From positions 124,001 to 188,000 of the forward strand of contig JACDGV010000001.1 of the NCBI GenBank assembly GCA_013821425.1: 64,000 nt of DNA. Reading direction: 5' to 3'. Position numbers and translations under genes: made by a program. Source of the DNA: Nitrosospira sp. (GTDB taxonomy: Bacteria; Pseudomonadota; Gammaproteobacteria; Burkholderiales; Nitrosomonadaceae). How positions within the stretch are numbered: position 1 is the first letter of the stretch; each line of letters opens with the position of its first letter. The notes under the pieces were generated by a model. The model was not told the origin of the DNA, did not search any database, and saw nothing but the letters and a program-made list of their open reading frames with translations. Shown here piece after piece: positions 39,919-52,337 of this stretch.

Positions 39919-40542
39919 CAATGCAGATGACAGCGGCAGGGCTGCGGCGGGTGTCCGCCTTTCCCGGGAGGCGATGCGAGAGGGTTTTCGGGTGATGGGG
40001 CCATTGGATGCGGAGCCAAGGGCTGCCGCTCGTGTGGACTCCAAAAGTTATTCGTGGGACGGACCTGCAAGGGCGGGGGGCGAGTGTACATCTACCGTCT
40101 TGAGCAGGCCGTTTCTTCAGCCCCTCACCACGGCCGTGCTTGATCTGATAATCACATGCGCACGCATCGCATCGGGAACGTGGCGGCCTCGGACAGCGTA
40201 TCAGAGCTCGATGAGCAGAGGGTGAGGACAGTTCAGGGCTTCCCTAAGGCCTTGTCGTCTTACCCTTCCCGGCGACGTGAGGTTTGTTGGTGCCAGAACA
40301 GGCAATTGGGCCTGCCGGTGAGTGGAAGCGGCTTGCGAATTCCGCAATGGAGGGCGGTCGCAACAAATTGAAGCCGCATGAAGCCTTGTGCTATTGAAAG
40401 GGCTCTGGCATGGGTCGATCGAGACAGCCGGTCCGAGTGCTGAAACCTCTGCGCTCTGCGGCTGCTTGCTTGTGCCATAGGTAGACACGGGTGGGAAGCT
40501 ACGTGAAGGACCGGGTAAAGGTTTTCCTGGGGAAATGCACAA

Positions 40543-41865
40543 ATGAATCGCATTGCAAAATGCAAGAGTCCGCTCATATTCGCCATAAGCGGACTGTTAT
40601 TGACCATTATGAACTCAGGCAACAGCCATGCTAGTAGCCTGATCGATTTTTTTAAGGACAATGGCATTAAGGCCGGCGGCTGGGTCAATGCCGGAGCAAC
40701 CTATAATGCGAATCATCCGGCTAACGGATATAACGGCTCTGTCACGTTTACGGACCGGGCCAACCGATTCCAGTTAAATCAATTCAATGTATATGTACAG
40801 CGAACAGTGGTGACAGAAGGTAATGCTTTTGATTTTGGCGCGCGCTTCGATTTCATGTTTGGCACTGACGCTATCTATGCCCAGGCTTTTGGTATCCCGC
40901 CTTTTGATGTGAATTCCGGTCAGCCGTTGCACAGGGGAAATTGGGATCTCGATTTATGCTGTTCCTCGACCCGTACATATGGCATCGCACTTCCCCAGGC
41001 TTATGTGGAAACCTATGTTCCAGTCGGCAACGGCCTCAACATCAAGGCGGGACACTTTTACTCGCCAACCGGCTATGAGACCGTTCCGGCCCCTGATAAC
41101 TTCTTTTATAGTCATGCCTATGCCTTTACTAACGGCGAACCATTCACGCATACCGGCCTGGTGGGTAATTATACGGTGGATGCGAACTGGGCAATTATGG
41201 CTGGGGCAACCACCGGCAGCGCTACCGGAGGATGGGATGGTGCTTTCGATAAGCAATTGGGAAATTGGGGCGGGCTCGGCGGCATAACGTGGACCAGCGG
41301 TGATATGAGAACCTCGGCCAATATCACTGGCACCTACAGCGCGACCTCCACACGCAGCAATAAGCCTTGGGGTATGTACAGCATTGTATTGCAACATCGG
41401 ATCACGCCTAAAACTCACCTGGTTCTACACCACGTTCATGGATATGCCAGCGGGGTTTTGCTGAACGGCGTTGTGAAGAATGCCGAGTGGTACGGCATTA
41501 GCACGCATGCGTATTACGAACTTGTGGAAGACCTGTCCATAGGTATCCGGGGAGAGTGGTTTCGCGACAAGGACGGTTTCCGTGTCATTTCGCCCTTTCG
41601 GGTGATGGCCGCCACCGATAACACGGGATCAAGTTTTGCGGGCAGTTTTTTCTCCAGCGCTCCCGCTGACTATTTTGCAATAACACTGGGCATGAACTGG
41701 AAACCCGCAAAAAAGCTGAAGATGGGCTGGAAGCCGATTCAGAAGCTCAATATCCGCCCTAATGTTCGCTATGACAGAGCGAGTGGCATTGATCAAACTT
41801 ATAGACCTTTCGATAACCGGAAGGAACAGTTTCTGTTTTCCCTGGACGCAACTATTCCCTTCTGA
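40543..41865 (+). CDS. outer membrane beta-barrel protein (BBP2-like porin), copy 1
   Basis: Signal peptide, GGWVNAGATYNANHPANGYNGSVTFTDRANRFQLNQFNVYVQR, aromatic C-terminus FSLDATIPF. Confidence 0.87.
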   Translation: MNRIAKCKSPLIFAISGLLLTIMNSGNSHASSLIDFFKDNGIKAGGWVNAGATYNANHPANGYNGSVTFTDRANRFQLNQFNVYVQRTVVTEGNAFDFGARFDFMFGTDAIYAQAFGIPPFDVNSGQPLHRGNWDLDLCCSSTRTYGIALPQAYVETYVPVGNGLNIKAGHFYSPTGYETVPAPDNFFYSHAYAFTNGEPFTHTGLVGNYTVDANWAIMAGATTGSATGGWDGAFDKQLGNWGGLGGITWTSGDMRTSANITGTYSATSTRSNKPWGMYSIVLQHRITPKTHLVLHHVHGYASGVLLNGVVKNAEWYGISTHAYYELVEDLSIGIRGEWFRDKDGFRVISPFRVMAATDNTGSSFAGSFFSSAPADYFAITLGMNWKPAKKLKMGWKPIQKLNIRPNVRYDRASGIDQTYRPFDNRKEQFLFSLDATIPF

Positions 41866-41919
41866 TCCGGTTATACGGACTATACATCTTGCTCGCTACG
41901 GTCCCCCACCTTGAAACCG

Positions 41920-41946
41920 GGCGCGCCTCCTTTCAGCAGGCGCGCC
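41920..41946. repeat. inverted repeat ggcgcgcc-N11-ggcgcgcc between the two porin genes
   Basis: Read directly; 8-bp self-complementary arms. Confidence 0.85.
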
Positions 41947-42131
41947 AAGGTCAGAATAACGGCCATCGCCCCAAGGTGAAGGCAGTTTACTTCACCCGAC
42001 CGGCATCGCATATCGTTGAAAATCACAAATTTTTCACAAAAAAATCACGGCTTCTTAATATATGGCGTGTTACGTTTCACTGAACAATAACTATTTCATT
42101 TATAGTGTTTTTGCTAAGGGGGACTCACTAT

Positions 42132-43481
42132 ATGTCGCGTACATTGACTCCACGAAGCCGACTCATATTCGCCACCGCCATCAGCCTGATGGCGGCCGTT
42201 GGGAACACTACCAACGCACACGCTAATACCGCTAACACCGCCATAGATTTTCTCAAAGATAGCGGGATACGAATAGGCGGATGGATCAATGGTGGGGCGA
42301 CTTTCAACCCAAGTCAGACCACCGGCTTCAACGGCCCGGTGAGTTTTAACGACCGCGCCAATCGATTTCAACTGAATCAGTTTAATATTTATGTGCAACG
42401 ACCGGTAGTGGCAGAGGGTAGCCAGTGGGATTTCGGTGGGCGCGTCGACTTCTTGTTTGGTAGCGACGCCATGTTTACCCAGGCTTACGGCGTTCCCGCA
42501 TTTGACGTCAATACTGGCCAGCCCCTGAGCAGAAGCAATTGGGATCTCGATTTGTGCTGCGCCTCGACCCGATACTATGGCATAGCATTCCCTCAGGCTT
42601 TTGCGGAGGCTTATATCCCGATCGGAAACGGCCTGAACGTTAAGGTCGGTCATTTTTATACGCCTATTGGTTATGAGTCGGTGCCAGCCCCGGATAATTT
42701 CTTTTACTCGCATGCGTATACGATGTTGTATGGCGAGCCTTTCACTCATACCGGCGTGATGGGTACTTATCAGGTCAACAAGAACTGGTCAGTACTAGGC
42801 GCTACTACCACGGGTAGCGCGACGGGGGGTTGGGATGGCGGCTTCGACAAGCAGTTGGGAAATTGGGGTGGCATAGCGGGAATCACCTGGACCAGCGATG
42901 ACATGGGGAGTTCGGCTAATATCAGTGGAACATACAGCGAGACTTCCACGCGAAGCAATGAGCCATGGATGATGTATAGCGTAGTGCTGAAGCATAGATT
43001 CACCCCTAAAACACATTTTGTGTTCCAACACGATCACGGCTTTGCCGGTGGGGTTTTGTTGAATGGTGTTGTTCAGGACGCCGAATGGTACGGCATTAAC
43101 ACGCATTTGTATTACGACCTCACCCCGGAATTATCTGTCGGCGCTCGCGCGGAGTGGTTCCGCGATCGAGATGGCTTTCGCGTCTTTTCTCCTCCCCGCG
43201 TGGCTGTTGCTACCAACAACAGGGGGTTTAGTTACGCCCTTGGACGGAACCAAATGGGCAATAGCACGAGCATGCCTGCCGATTATTACGCGGTAACCGT
43301 AGGCATGAACTGGAAGGCGGCAAAAACACTGAAAGTTGACTGGAAGCCCATGCAACAGTTCAATGTTCGACCCAACGTTCGATATGACAACGTGGACGCT
43401 TTGCACGGCGCAACCTATAGGCCCTTCAATGGGCATAGGGACCAGGTTGTCTTATCCCTCGATTTCATGCTCCCGTTCTGA
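42132..43481 (+). CDS. outer membrane beta-barrel protein (BBP2-like porin), copy 2
   Basis: High similarity to copy 1 across full length (e.g. FNDRANRFQLNQFNIYVQRPVVAEG, SNWDLDLCCASTRYYGIAFPQAFAE, VPAPDNFFYSHAY). Confidence 0.87.
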   Translation: MSRTLTPRSRLIFATAISLMAAVGNTTNAHANTANTAIDFLKDSGIRIGGWINGGATFNPSQTTGFNGPVSFNDRANRFQLNQFNIYVQRPVVAEGSQWDFGGRVDFLFGSDAMFTQAYGVPAFDVNTGQPLSRSNWDLDLCCASTRYYGIAFPQAFAEAYIPIGNGLNVKVGHFYTPIGYESVPAPDNFFYSHAYTMLYGEPFTHTGVMGTYQVNKNWSVLGATTTGSATGGWDGGFDKQLGNWGGIAGITWTSDDMGSSANISGTYSETSTRSNEPWMMYSVVLKHRFTPKTHFVFQHDHGFAGGVLLNGVVQDAEWYGINTHLYYDLTPELSVGARAEWFRDRDGFRVFSPPRVAVATNNRGFSYALGRNQMGNSTSMPADYYAVTVGMNWKAAKTLKVDWKPMQQFNVRPNVRYDNVDALHGATYRPFNGHRDQVVLSLDFMLPF

Positions 43482-43578
43482 AAAGGACGGACCGCTGCAC
43501 TTGTCTATGCCTGGGGAAACAGGTGTCAGAGGTACAATGCGGCGCGTGCCAGAAAATTCATCCACCACACATACCCCT

Positions 43579-44013
43579 CTATATTGCACGCAACTGTAAC
43601 ACCATCCTCACGTGGGGGATTCCTGCGTCGAGAAACTCGTTTTCCACCCGTCTAAAACCGAACCGGGTATAAAAGCCCGCAGCATGTGTCTGGGCGTTCA
43701 AGGTGACGAGCGGTAGCTGGCGAACGAGCGCCTCCTCCAGGAGGCTTTCCATCAGTGCGCTGCCTACACGTTTTCCCCGCCAGTACTTTAGCACCGCCAT
43801 GCGTCCGATAGAACCAGCCGGTAACAACCGCGCCGTGCCGATGGGGTTTTGCAGGGTATCGATCGCAAGCAGATGAGTACAATTCGTGTCGAACTCGTCC
43901 CACTCGAGCTCCGGGGGAATGCCTTGCTCCCCGATGAATACCGTTTCACGTATCAGTTTTAGCGCGCGCCCGTCATCTTGCCAGTTAGCTGTTCGTACCA
44001 GATATCCATCCAT
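43579..44013 (-). CDS. GNAT family N-acetyltransferase
   Basis: LIRETVFIGEQGIPPELEWDEFD, IGRMAVLKYWRGKRVGSALMESLLEEA, YTRFGFRRVENEFLDAGIPHVRMVLQL. Confidence 0.93.
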   Translation of the reverse strand: MDGYLVRTANWQDDGRALKLIRETVFIGEQGIPPELEWDEFDTNCTHLLAIDTLQNPIGTARLLPAGSIGRMAVLKYWRGKRVGSALMESLLEEALVRQLPLVTLNAQTHAAGFYTRFGFRRVENEFLDAGIPHVRMVLQLRAI

Positions 44014-44309
44014 ACCATTATTTTGAGCTTGAAAATACAGAAGGGCGAGCGATCCGGAGTACATGACTTATGCGGAGCACTCCCGGATATTGCATTAAAT
44101 TGCGGGACAACGACGCGATAAATTTTGGCTATGACGTCGCATCCACGCAATCGAATCGCAGCCTGGAACCTGCCGGCAAGATGGCGTATATCGCGTTCAG
44201 TCCGGTTTGCAATTACGGTTAAGGCCCATGCACAACAGGTTTGACGGGTCGCAAGGAGTCCATCAGTAGCTTGCAAGCATGGGAATAATATCAAGGGAAA
44301 AGCTGGCGG

Positions 44310-45686
<1,377 letters not shown>

Positions 45687-45714
45687 TTAATATGCTCCAT
45701 TACGGACACTCGGG

Positions 45715-46884
45715 TTAAATTTTCACTATTACCCAAACGTCCCCTTCCAATATCAACTTTCTGTCACAACCGGATATGTCCTGATCCCTCTCATGCCCCG
45801 GCAACCCTGCTACCACTATGTGGCCCTCATAACGTAGCTGGTCAATCCTGTTCGCAAGTTTCTCGTCTCCCTTCACGTAAGGCGCCAGAATACCCTTGGG
45901 ATAAATATCCGCCTGCATCAGGCTGGACAGTTCGCGCAAATCCATGCTGAAACCGGTCGCGGGGCGAGATCTTCCAAACGCCTTCCCGATCTCGTCGTAA
46001 CGTCCGCCCAGTGCAATCGCATTGGGCGAGTTGCATGTATAGGCTGCGAACACCATACCGGTGTGGTAGTGATAGCCGCGGAGATCAGCCAGGTCGAACG
46101 CCAGCGTATCCACTAGTGGCTTCAACTCCTCCGCCGCGGTTTCCAGCTCATCAAGCGCAGTCACGATCTCGGGATAATTCGGAAAAGCATCACGCGCAAG
46201 CGCCAGCACCCCGGAGTCGCCATATAGCTCCGGCAACAGCAACAGGGCCTGCCGCGCCCGTGTGTCCACCTTGCGACCCAGTCCCGCGCAAAGTTCCTTT
46301 AACGCGGATGTATCCTTGGCCTGCAACACCCTGAATAATTCTTTCTCCAGTCCAGCCGGAATCCCGGCACCCGTGACAAGCCCGCGAAATACGGCAACGT
46401 GTCCTAAATCAATGTGAATCTTACTCACGCCCGCGAGGGCAAGCGATTGCAACATCACACGCTGGACCTCCAGATCGCTCTCCAGTCCGGCATGACCATA
46501 TAGCTCCGCACCTACCTGGAATGGCTCCCGCGTCCGGGTCAAGCCTGATGGCAAGGTATGCAAGACGCTACCTGCGTAACAAAGCCGCGTAACCCCCTTG
46601 CGGTTGAGCAAGTGAGCGTCGATACGCGCAACCTGAGGTGTCATGTCGGCGCGAAGAGCCATCATGCGGCCGCTCAACTGGTCCACCACCTTGAACATGC
46701 GCAAATTTGTATCACCGCCGCTGCCCGCAAGTAATGATTCCACATACTCCAGCAAAGGCGGACCCACCAGTTCGTACCCATGCACCAATAACCAGTCCAG
46801 GACACGCCTTCGCATCATTTCGATACGGCGCGCCTCGGCAGGGAGCATGTCCTCAATATATTCGGGAAGAATCCAGGCAGGCAT
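45715..46884 (-). CDS. hisZ: ATP phosphoribosyltransferase regulatory subunit
   Basis: WILPEYIEDMLPAEARRIEMMRRRVLDWLLVHGYELVGPPLLEYVESLL; HisRS-like fold; upstream of purA. Confidence 0.93.
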   Translation of the reverse strand: MPAWILPEYIEDMLPAEARRIEMMRRRVLDWLLVHGYELVGPPLLEYVESLLAGSGGDTNLRMFKVVDQLSGRMMALRADMTPQVARIDAHLLNRKGVTRLCYAGSVLHTLPSGLTRTREPFQVGAELYGHAGLESDLEVQRVMLQSLALAGVSKIHIDLGHVAVFRGLVTGAGIPAGLEKELFRVLQAKDTSALKELCAGLGRKVDTRARQALLLLPELYGDSGVLALARDAFPNYPEIVTALDELETAAEELKPLVDTLAFDLADLRGYHYHTGMVFAAYTCNSPNAIALGGRYDEIGKAFGRSRPATGFSMDLRELSSLMQADIYPKGILAPYVKGDEKLANRIDQLRYEGHIVVAGLPGHERDQDISGCDRKLILEGDVWVIVKI

Positions 46885-46929
46885 CTATAACGTTGTGGGC
46901 TGCGTCAGACGAGAAGGTTTGATGCAGAC

Positions 46930-47115
46930 CTATTCCAAAATGTAGAGCAGAAGCAGCCCCGCCAGCATAGAAGCCAGGCCGATGAATCGGATCTGGTTGT
47001 CGTCACTTTCGATTGCTTTCTTGAAAGCCTCCCGCCACGCTCCGGGCGCCAGAAATGGAAGCAGTCCCTCTAGCACCAGCATCAGAGCAAAGGCCATCAG
47101 TAAAGTGTCCCACAT
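46930..47115 (-). CDS. DUF2065 family protein
   Basis: MWDTLLMAFALMLVLEGLLPFLAPGAWREAFKKAIESDDNQIRFIGLASMLAGLLLLYILE; canonical position after hflC. Confidence 0.92.
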   Translation of the reverse strand: MWDTLLMAFALMLVLEGLLPFLAPGAWREAFKKAIESDDNQIRFIGLASMLAGLLLLYILE

Positions 47116-47296
47116 GCAGCGATAGCCTTAGAATGGAAGTTCATCTGCCGAAGGGGGTCTATGAAGAAATAAGAAAGCTACCGAAGGTACCACACATACC
47201 GGATTGCCACTTCGTCTTCCCCTGTGTCGCAAACAGCGGATCATCGTCCTCGAGCGCTTGAGACGGGGTATTACGAAGAGATTCAAATCAGAATAT

Positions 47297-48175
47297 CTAT
47301 CTTGTCCCCGGGTTGGTGTTCTTCAAATACTTGAAGAATTCGGAGGTGGGCTCGAGGACCATCAAGTCGCTCTTGTTCTTGAAGCTCTGCTTATACGCTT
47401 CCAGGCTGCGATAAAAAGCATAAAACTCCGGGTTAGCTTGAAACGCGTTGGAGTATATTGCCGAGGCTTTGGCATCCCCCTCCCCCATAGCTTGCTGAGC
47501 CTGCCGGTAGGCTTCCGCGATAATGATTTCGCGCTGACGATCGGCATCAGCCCGAATTTTTTCTGACTCTGCCGCACCTGTTGCACGCAACTCGTTAGCT
47601 ACGCGTTTTCGCTCCGCTTCCATTCGCCGATACACCGATTCGCTCACTTCCTGCGGTAAATCCACTCTCTTCAGCCTGACATCGACGACCTCTACGCCAA
47701 TCTTGCGCGCGTCGGCATCGGCTTTCTGACGCATGATTTCCATGATCAGGTCGCGCTCCCCGGAAACCACGTCATGCACCGTTCGATTACCGAATTCATC
47801 GCGCATGCTTGAATTCACGGTCTGGGAGAGACGGGTCTGCGCCAGCATTTCATCTCCGCGGACACTGATATAATACTGCCTGACGTCAACGATACGCCAT
47901 TTTACGAACAGATCCACCAATACATTCTTTTTTTCCGAAGTTATGAACCGCTCCGGCTCGGCTGTATCCATGGTAAGAATACGTGAGTCAAAAAAACGCA
48001 CATTCTGTGCCACGGGGATCTTGAAATACAGACCTGGCGACGTTTTAACATCCACCACTTCACCAAGCTGAAACAGGATCGCCTGCTGGCGCTGGTCTAC
48101 GATATAAATCGAGGAACCGGCTAAAAGAATCAGGGCGGCCAGGGCCCCTAAAAGTATCGGCGCATAGTTTTTCAC
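47297..48175 (-). CDS. hflC: protease modulator HflC
   Basis: SPFH domain; YIVDQRQQAILFQLGEVVDVKTSPGLYFKIP; adjacent to hflK. Confidence 0.96.
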   Translation of the reverse strand: MKNYAPILLGALAALILLAGSSIYIVDQRQQAILFQLGEVVDVKTSPGLYFKIPVAQNVRFFDSRILTMDTAEPERFITSEKKNVLVDLFVKWRIVDVRQYYISVRGDEMLAQTRLSQTVNSSMRDEFGNRTVHDVVSGERDLIMEIMRQKADADARKIGVEVVDVRLKRVDLPQEVSESVYRRMEAERKRVANELRATGAAESEKIRADADRQREIIIAEAYRQAQQAMGEGDAKASAIYSNAFQANPEFYAFYRSLEAYKQSFKNKSDLMVLEPTSEFFKYLKNTNPGTR

Positions 48176-49369
48176 TTATCTTGTCTCCCGTTCACGACCA
48201 CGAAATGCCTCGCGAGTGCGAGCCGCGCTTTCAGGCATGGGTTCCTGCATGGAGGTGGGCGTATCGAGTGGAGAAGCAGGTAGCGATGATGGTCCGCCCG
48301 CTTGTATCAACTTATCCAGCGGTAAATAAAGCAAGTTACTGCCGCTTTTCTGGTCCACCAGGATTTTGCTTGTGTTCGAAAGCACCTGCTGCATCATATC
48401 CATGTAAAGGCGGTCACGGGTAACTCGAGGCGCCTTGCTATATTCACCGAGCACCTGGGTGAAACGGCTCGCCTCACCCTCGGAACTGGCGATCACACGC
48501 TGCTTGTATCCTTCCGATTCTTCCAGTAGTCGCGCGGCGTTACCTCGTGCAACCGGAATTACATCATTGGCATAGGCCTGACCCTCATTTTTTTGTCGCT
48601 CCCTGTCCTGGCCGGCCTTGACAGCGTCATCAAACGCAGCCTGCACCTGCTCCGGTGGCTGAGCATTTTGCATCGTTACTTTGCTGATGGAAATCCCGAT
48701 CTTGTATCGGTCGAGAATCGCCTGCATCAACTCGGTCGCGTTTGCCGCCACCTGTTCGCGCCCCTCGTAGAGCACGAAATCCATTTTACTTTTACCGATA
48801 ACTTCCCTTATGGCTGTTTCCGCTGCCTGAAGCACCGCATTTTCAGGTTCGCGGTTATTAAACAGAAAATCCTCGGGATTATTGAGAATGTATTGCACGG
48901 CGAACTGAATATCGATGATGTTTTCATCATCGGTCAACATCAGCGATTCCTTCAGAACCTTGCTCCGTATATTATTCCGGTAGCCGATTTCGACAGTACG
49001 GACCTGGCTCACATTTACAGCTTCCACCGCCTCGATCGGATATGGCAAGTGCCAACGCAGGCCCGCCTGGGTAGTATCCACATATTTTCCGAAACGTAAA
49101 ACAACGCCACGCTGACCCTCGTCCACTATGTAGAATCCACTGGCAACCCACACCACCAGAAGCAGTCCGGCAAGTAACCCTACGCTCCCGCCATACCGCC
49201 TCGGACCGCCGCCTTCGGGCTCCTCGCCTCCGCCCGATCCGTTGCCGCCGGCACCTCTGCGCTTGAAAAGGTTATTGAGCTTCTTGTTAATATCGCGCCA
49301 CAGTCGATCCAGATCAGGTGGACCGGAATTTCCTTTTTTTCTTCCCCACTGAGGATCGTTTAATCCCAT
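48176..49369 (-). CDS. hflK: FtsH protease activity modulator HflK
   Basis: SGFYIVDEGQRGVVLRFGKYVDTTQAGLRWHLPYPIEAVEAVNVSQVRTVEIGY. Confidence 0.96.
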   Translation of the reverse strand: MGLNDPQWGRKKGNSGPPDLDRLWRDINKKLNNLFKRRGAGGNGSGGGEEPEGGGPRRYGGSVGLLAGLLLVVWVASGFYIVDEGQRGVVLRFGKYVDTTQAGLRWHLPYPIEAVEAVNVSQVRTVEIGYRNNIRSKVLKESLMLTDDENIIDIQFAVQYILNNPEDFLFNNREPENAVLQAAETAIREVIGKSKMDFVLYEGREQVAANATELMQAILDRYKIGISISKVTMQNAQPPEQVQAAFDDAVKAGQDRERQKNEGQAYANDVIPVARGNAARLLEESEGYKQRVIASSEGEASRFTQVLGEYSKAPRVTRDRLYMDMMQQVLSNTSKILVDQKSGSNLLYLPLDKLIQAGGPSSLPASPLDTPTSMQEPMPESAARTREAFRGRERETR

Positions 49370-49485
49370 GATGATTCCTATATTCTGTTTAATGTAAACA
49401 CAGCCATTAAACGGTATGATGGAAAACTATAAGTTTTAGCCTGCGGTAAAAAAACAGATATGGTTGGGAGCAGGCTGGCGCCTGG

Positions 49486-50679
49486 CTATTCGTTGAATTT
49501 CCCAGTTTGTCGCTCATCCGCACACCCGTGCAAAGCGCGTTCTTCAATTGCCTCCGACAGCGCCAGCTTGATTAACTCCAGCCCCTCGCCAGTTTTTGCG
49601 CTTGATCGGACATACGCGATTCTACCATACTCGTCACGCCCATAATTGGCCGTACTCCCCGGCGAATCGATCAGGTCGATCTTGTTTAGCACCAGCAACT
49701 GTGGAATGGAATCGGCGCCAATTTCCTTCAGCACTTTGTTTACTTCATCGATCTGCTCAGCCCGGTTCGGGCTGCCGGCGTCAACCACGTGGAGCAACAA
49801 ATCCGCCTGCACCGTTTCTTCCAGCGTGGCGCGAAACGCGGCGACAAGCGTGTGTGGCAAATCACGGATGAAGCCCACGGTATCGGAGATCACGATCGGA
49901 CCATGCTCCGGAATGAACAGTTTTCGCGTGGTAGCATCCAGCGTAGCGAATAATTGATCAGCAACATAAGTATGAGCGCGAGTAAGGTGGTTAAAAACAG
50001 TAGATTTGCCGGCATTGGTATAGCCAACGATAGAGACAGACAATACCTGGGCTCGTTGCCTGGAGCGGCGCTGCAAGGCTCGTTGGCGTTGAAATTTTGC
50101 CAATTTTTCCTTAAGGAGTTTTACGCGTTTGCCGAGAAGCCGACGGTCGGTCTCCAACTGTGTTTCCCCGGGACCGCGCAAGCCAATACCGCCTTTTTGC
50201 CGCTCCAGATGGGTCCAGCCGCGCACCAGACGAGTTGCAAGATGCTCCAGCTGCGCAAGTTCCACCTGCAACTTGCCTTCATGGCTTTTGGCCCGCTGCG
50301 AGAAAATATCCAGGATCAGGCTGGTGCGGTCAATGACGCGGCGCTTGAGGCGCTGCTCCAGGTTACGTTGCTGCGCTGGTGAGAGGTCATGGTTGAAAAT
50401 CACCAGCGATGCGCCGGTTTGTTCCAGCGCCGCCGTAATTTCGTCGACTTTGCCGCTGCCTGCGAACGTGGCCGGGTCAGGCCTGGAGCGCTTGCCCGTG
50501 ATCACCCCTGAAATTTCGAGCTGATCGCTTTCCGCCAATCGACACAACTCTTCCAGGCTTTCGGTCGAGTCTCCCTTTCTTAAATCGAGACTCACCAGAA
50601 CAGCTGCATTAACAGCAGTGCCAGCGCTTATCGTCCGCGCGGCGGGGTAGTCAAGCATCAGGTGTAGCGGGGGCCTCAA
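49486..50679 (-). CDS. hflX: GTPase HflX
   Basis: [55 protein letters not shown]; start may be 50658. Confidence 0.96.
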   Translation of the reverse strand: MRPPLHLMLDYPAARTISAGTAVNAAVLVSLDLRKGDSTESLEELCRLAESDQLEISGVITGKRSRPDPATFAGSGKVDEITAALEQTGASLVIFNHDLSPAQQRNLEQRLKRRVIDRTSLILDIFSQRAKSHEGKLQVELAQLEHLATRLVRGWTHLERQKGGIGLRGPGETQLETDRRLLGKRVKLLKEKLAKFQRQRALQRRSRQRAQVLSVSIVGYTNAGKSTVFNHLTRAHTYVADQLFATLDATTRKLFIPEHGPIVISDTVGFIRDLPHTLVAAFRATLEETVQADLLLHVVDAGSPNRAEQIDEVNKVLKEIGADSIPQLLVLNKIDLIDSPGSTANYGRDEYGRIAYVRSSAKTGEGLELIKLALSEAIEERALHGCADERQTGKFNE

Positions 50680-50896
50680 ATGGAATATTGACCGCCCTCG
50701 CAGGGACGACTGTGGAAATCGCGTGCTTGTATACCATCTGGGTGACAGTGTTCTTTAGCAGTACAACATACTGATCAAAAGAGTCAATGTGCCCTTGCAA
50801 CTTGATTCCGTTTACCAGATAAATCGATACCGGAATATGTTCCTTTCGCAACGTGTTCAGGAACGGGTCTTGTAATAATTGCCCCTTAGCGCTCAT
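50651..50896 (-). CDS. hfq: RNA chaperone Hfq
   Basis: [69 protein letters not shown]. Confidence 0.98.
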   Translation of the reverse strand: MSAKGQLLQDPFLNTLRKEHIPVSIYLVNGIKLQGHIDSFDQYVVLLKNTVTQMVYKHAISTVVPARAVNIPFEAPATPDA

Positions 50897-51249
50897 TGAT
50901 GACTCCGTATTGTAATTATTCAAGAGATAACTCTACTTGATTTTCAAGAGTAAATCCATATTCGTTGTTGAGGGGTGAATCAAAAAAATCAATCCGGCCA
51001 ATATTGCCGGCTCAACTAAATGTCAGCGAGGATCGCCACTGCCCGGGAATGGAAATAGTGGAAAAAAACGCAAAACCAGAGCCATCGAGACAGGCATTAT
51101 TACCGCCAGGATCGCTGAATGAATTCTTGATGCCTTGTTGACTTTCAGGGCTTCCTTGGGGGGCGGAAAAAAGGGGGTTCGCAGGCTCTGTTTAGAGCGC
51201 ATCCTGTCTAAAAACCGGGCCCGCCTGAAAGGCGCTCCCAATACGAACT

Positions 51250-51282
51250 CCCCGTCCAAGCCAGTGGACAGCTTGGACGGGG
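51250..51282. repeat. perfect 12-bp inverted repeat (ccccgtccaagc-N9-gcttggacgggg)
   Basis: Read directly; intergenic between hfq and the di-heme peroxidase gene. Confidence 0.9.
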
Positions 51283-51341
51283 ATTGACATGCATTGCGCG
51301 GCAAGGATGCCCCGTGCAGAAATTGCGCGCTATTCTCCCCA

Positions 51342-52337
51342 TCAACCAAATGGTTTCGGTCGGGGGGTCTCATTGTTAGAAGGTGGCAGAATGGGTAGCT
51401 TGAGTTCAGGTTGCTTCCCCGTCAAAGTTTTCAGGAAGGCAACGATCTTGGCATTTTCGTCCTTGCTGAATTTGCGGCCCAGTTGCAGGCGGCCCATTAT
51501 TTCTACTGCTTCTTCGAGGGTCCAGGCGGCACCGTCGTGAAAATACGGATAAGTCAATTCCACGTTTCGTAGGGTGGGGACCTTGAACATGAAGCGGTCG
51601 GCATCCTTCCCTGTTACTCCAAACCGGCCTTCCGCCTTGCTGGCCGTTTTGTACGGTTCATGGACTCCAAACTTCTGGAATGACGCGCCTCCTACCGCTG
51701 GGCCATTATGGCAACTTGTGCATCCGCTTTCCTTGAACAACTTATATCCTTCCAACTCAGCTTGCGTCAGGGCCGATTTGTCCCCCTTAAGCCATTTATC
51801 GAAACGTGAATCGGGGGTTACTAGGGTCTCTTCAAACGCGGCGATTGCGTCCGTCACCATGTCAATATTGATCTTGTCAGCGCCAAACAGCTCCTTGAAA
51901 CGGGCGCGGTACTCAGGAATGGAACGTAGCACATCTACCGTCAATTCATGGGTGAACGCCATCTCCCCCGGGTTTGCAATCGGTCCCCCAGCCTGTTCTT
52001 TCAAGTCCTTGGCGCGCCCGTCCCAAAACTGCGCAAGATTCAGGCTGGAGTTCAACACTGTCGGCGCATTGATCGGGCCCTGGAACCAGTTGTGTCCGAT
52101 GGACGTCGGCAGATTGTCCGTGCCGCCCAGGCTCAGGTTGTGGCAGGAATTGCAAGAAATGAATCCGGATTTGGATAGCCGCGGATCAAAAAAAAGCATT
52201 TTGCCCAGCTTAACCATCTTTTCATTTTTCGGTTTGGCAGCCTCAATCGGCTGGATGGGTTCATTCGCAGATGCGGCGAGTGGGGCGGCAATGGTTCCAA
52301 TAGATAGCAGCGATACGATTAATGCCCGCATTATCAT
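51342..52337 (-). CDS. di-heme cytochrome c peroxidase family protein
   Basis: Signal peptide; CNSCH and CTSCH heme sites; KMLFFDPRLSKSGFISCNSCHNLSLGG; RNVELTYPYFHDGAAWTLEEAVEIM. Confidence 0.93.
   Translation of the reverse strand: MIMRALIVSLLSIGTIAAPLAASANEPIQPIEAAKPKNEKMVKLGKMLFFDPRLSKSGFISCNSCHNLSLGGTDNLPTSIGHNWFQGPINAPTVLNSSLNLAQFWDGRAKDLKEQAGGPIANPGEMAFTHELTVDVLRSIPEYRARFKELFGADKINIDMVTDAIAAFEETLVTPDSRFDKWLKGDKSALTQAELEGYKLFKESGCTSCHNGPAVGGASFQKFGVHEPYKTASKAEGRFGVTGKDADRFMFKVPTLRNVELTYPYFHDGAAWTLEEAVEIMGRLQLGRKFSKDENAKIVAFLKTLTGKQPELKLPILPPSNNETPRPKPFG

Noticed and set aside
51023-51373. 116-aa minus-strand ORF between hfq and the peroxidase
   Set aside because: Overlaps the peroxidase C-terminus and spans the inverted repeat; no family motif.
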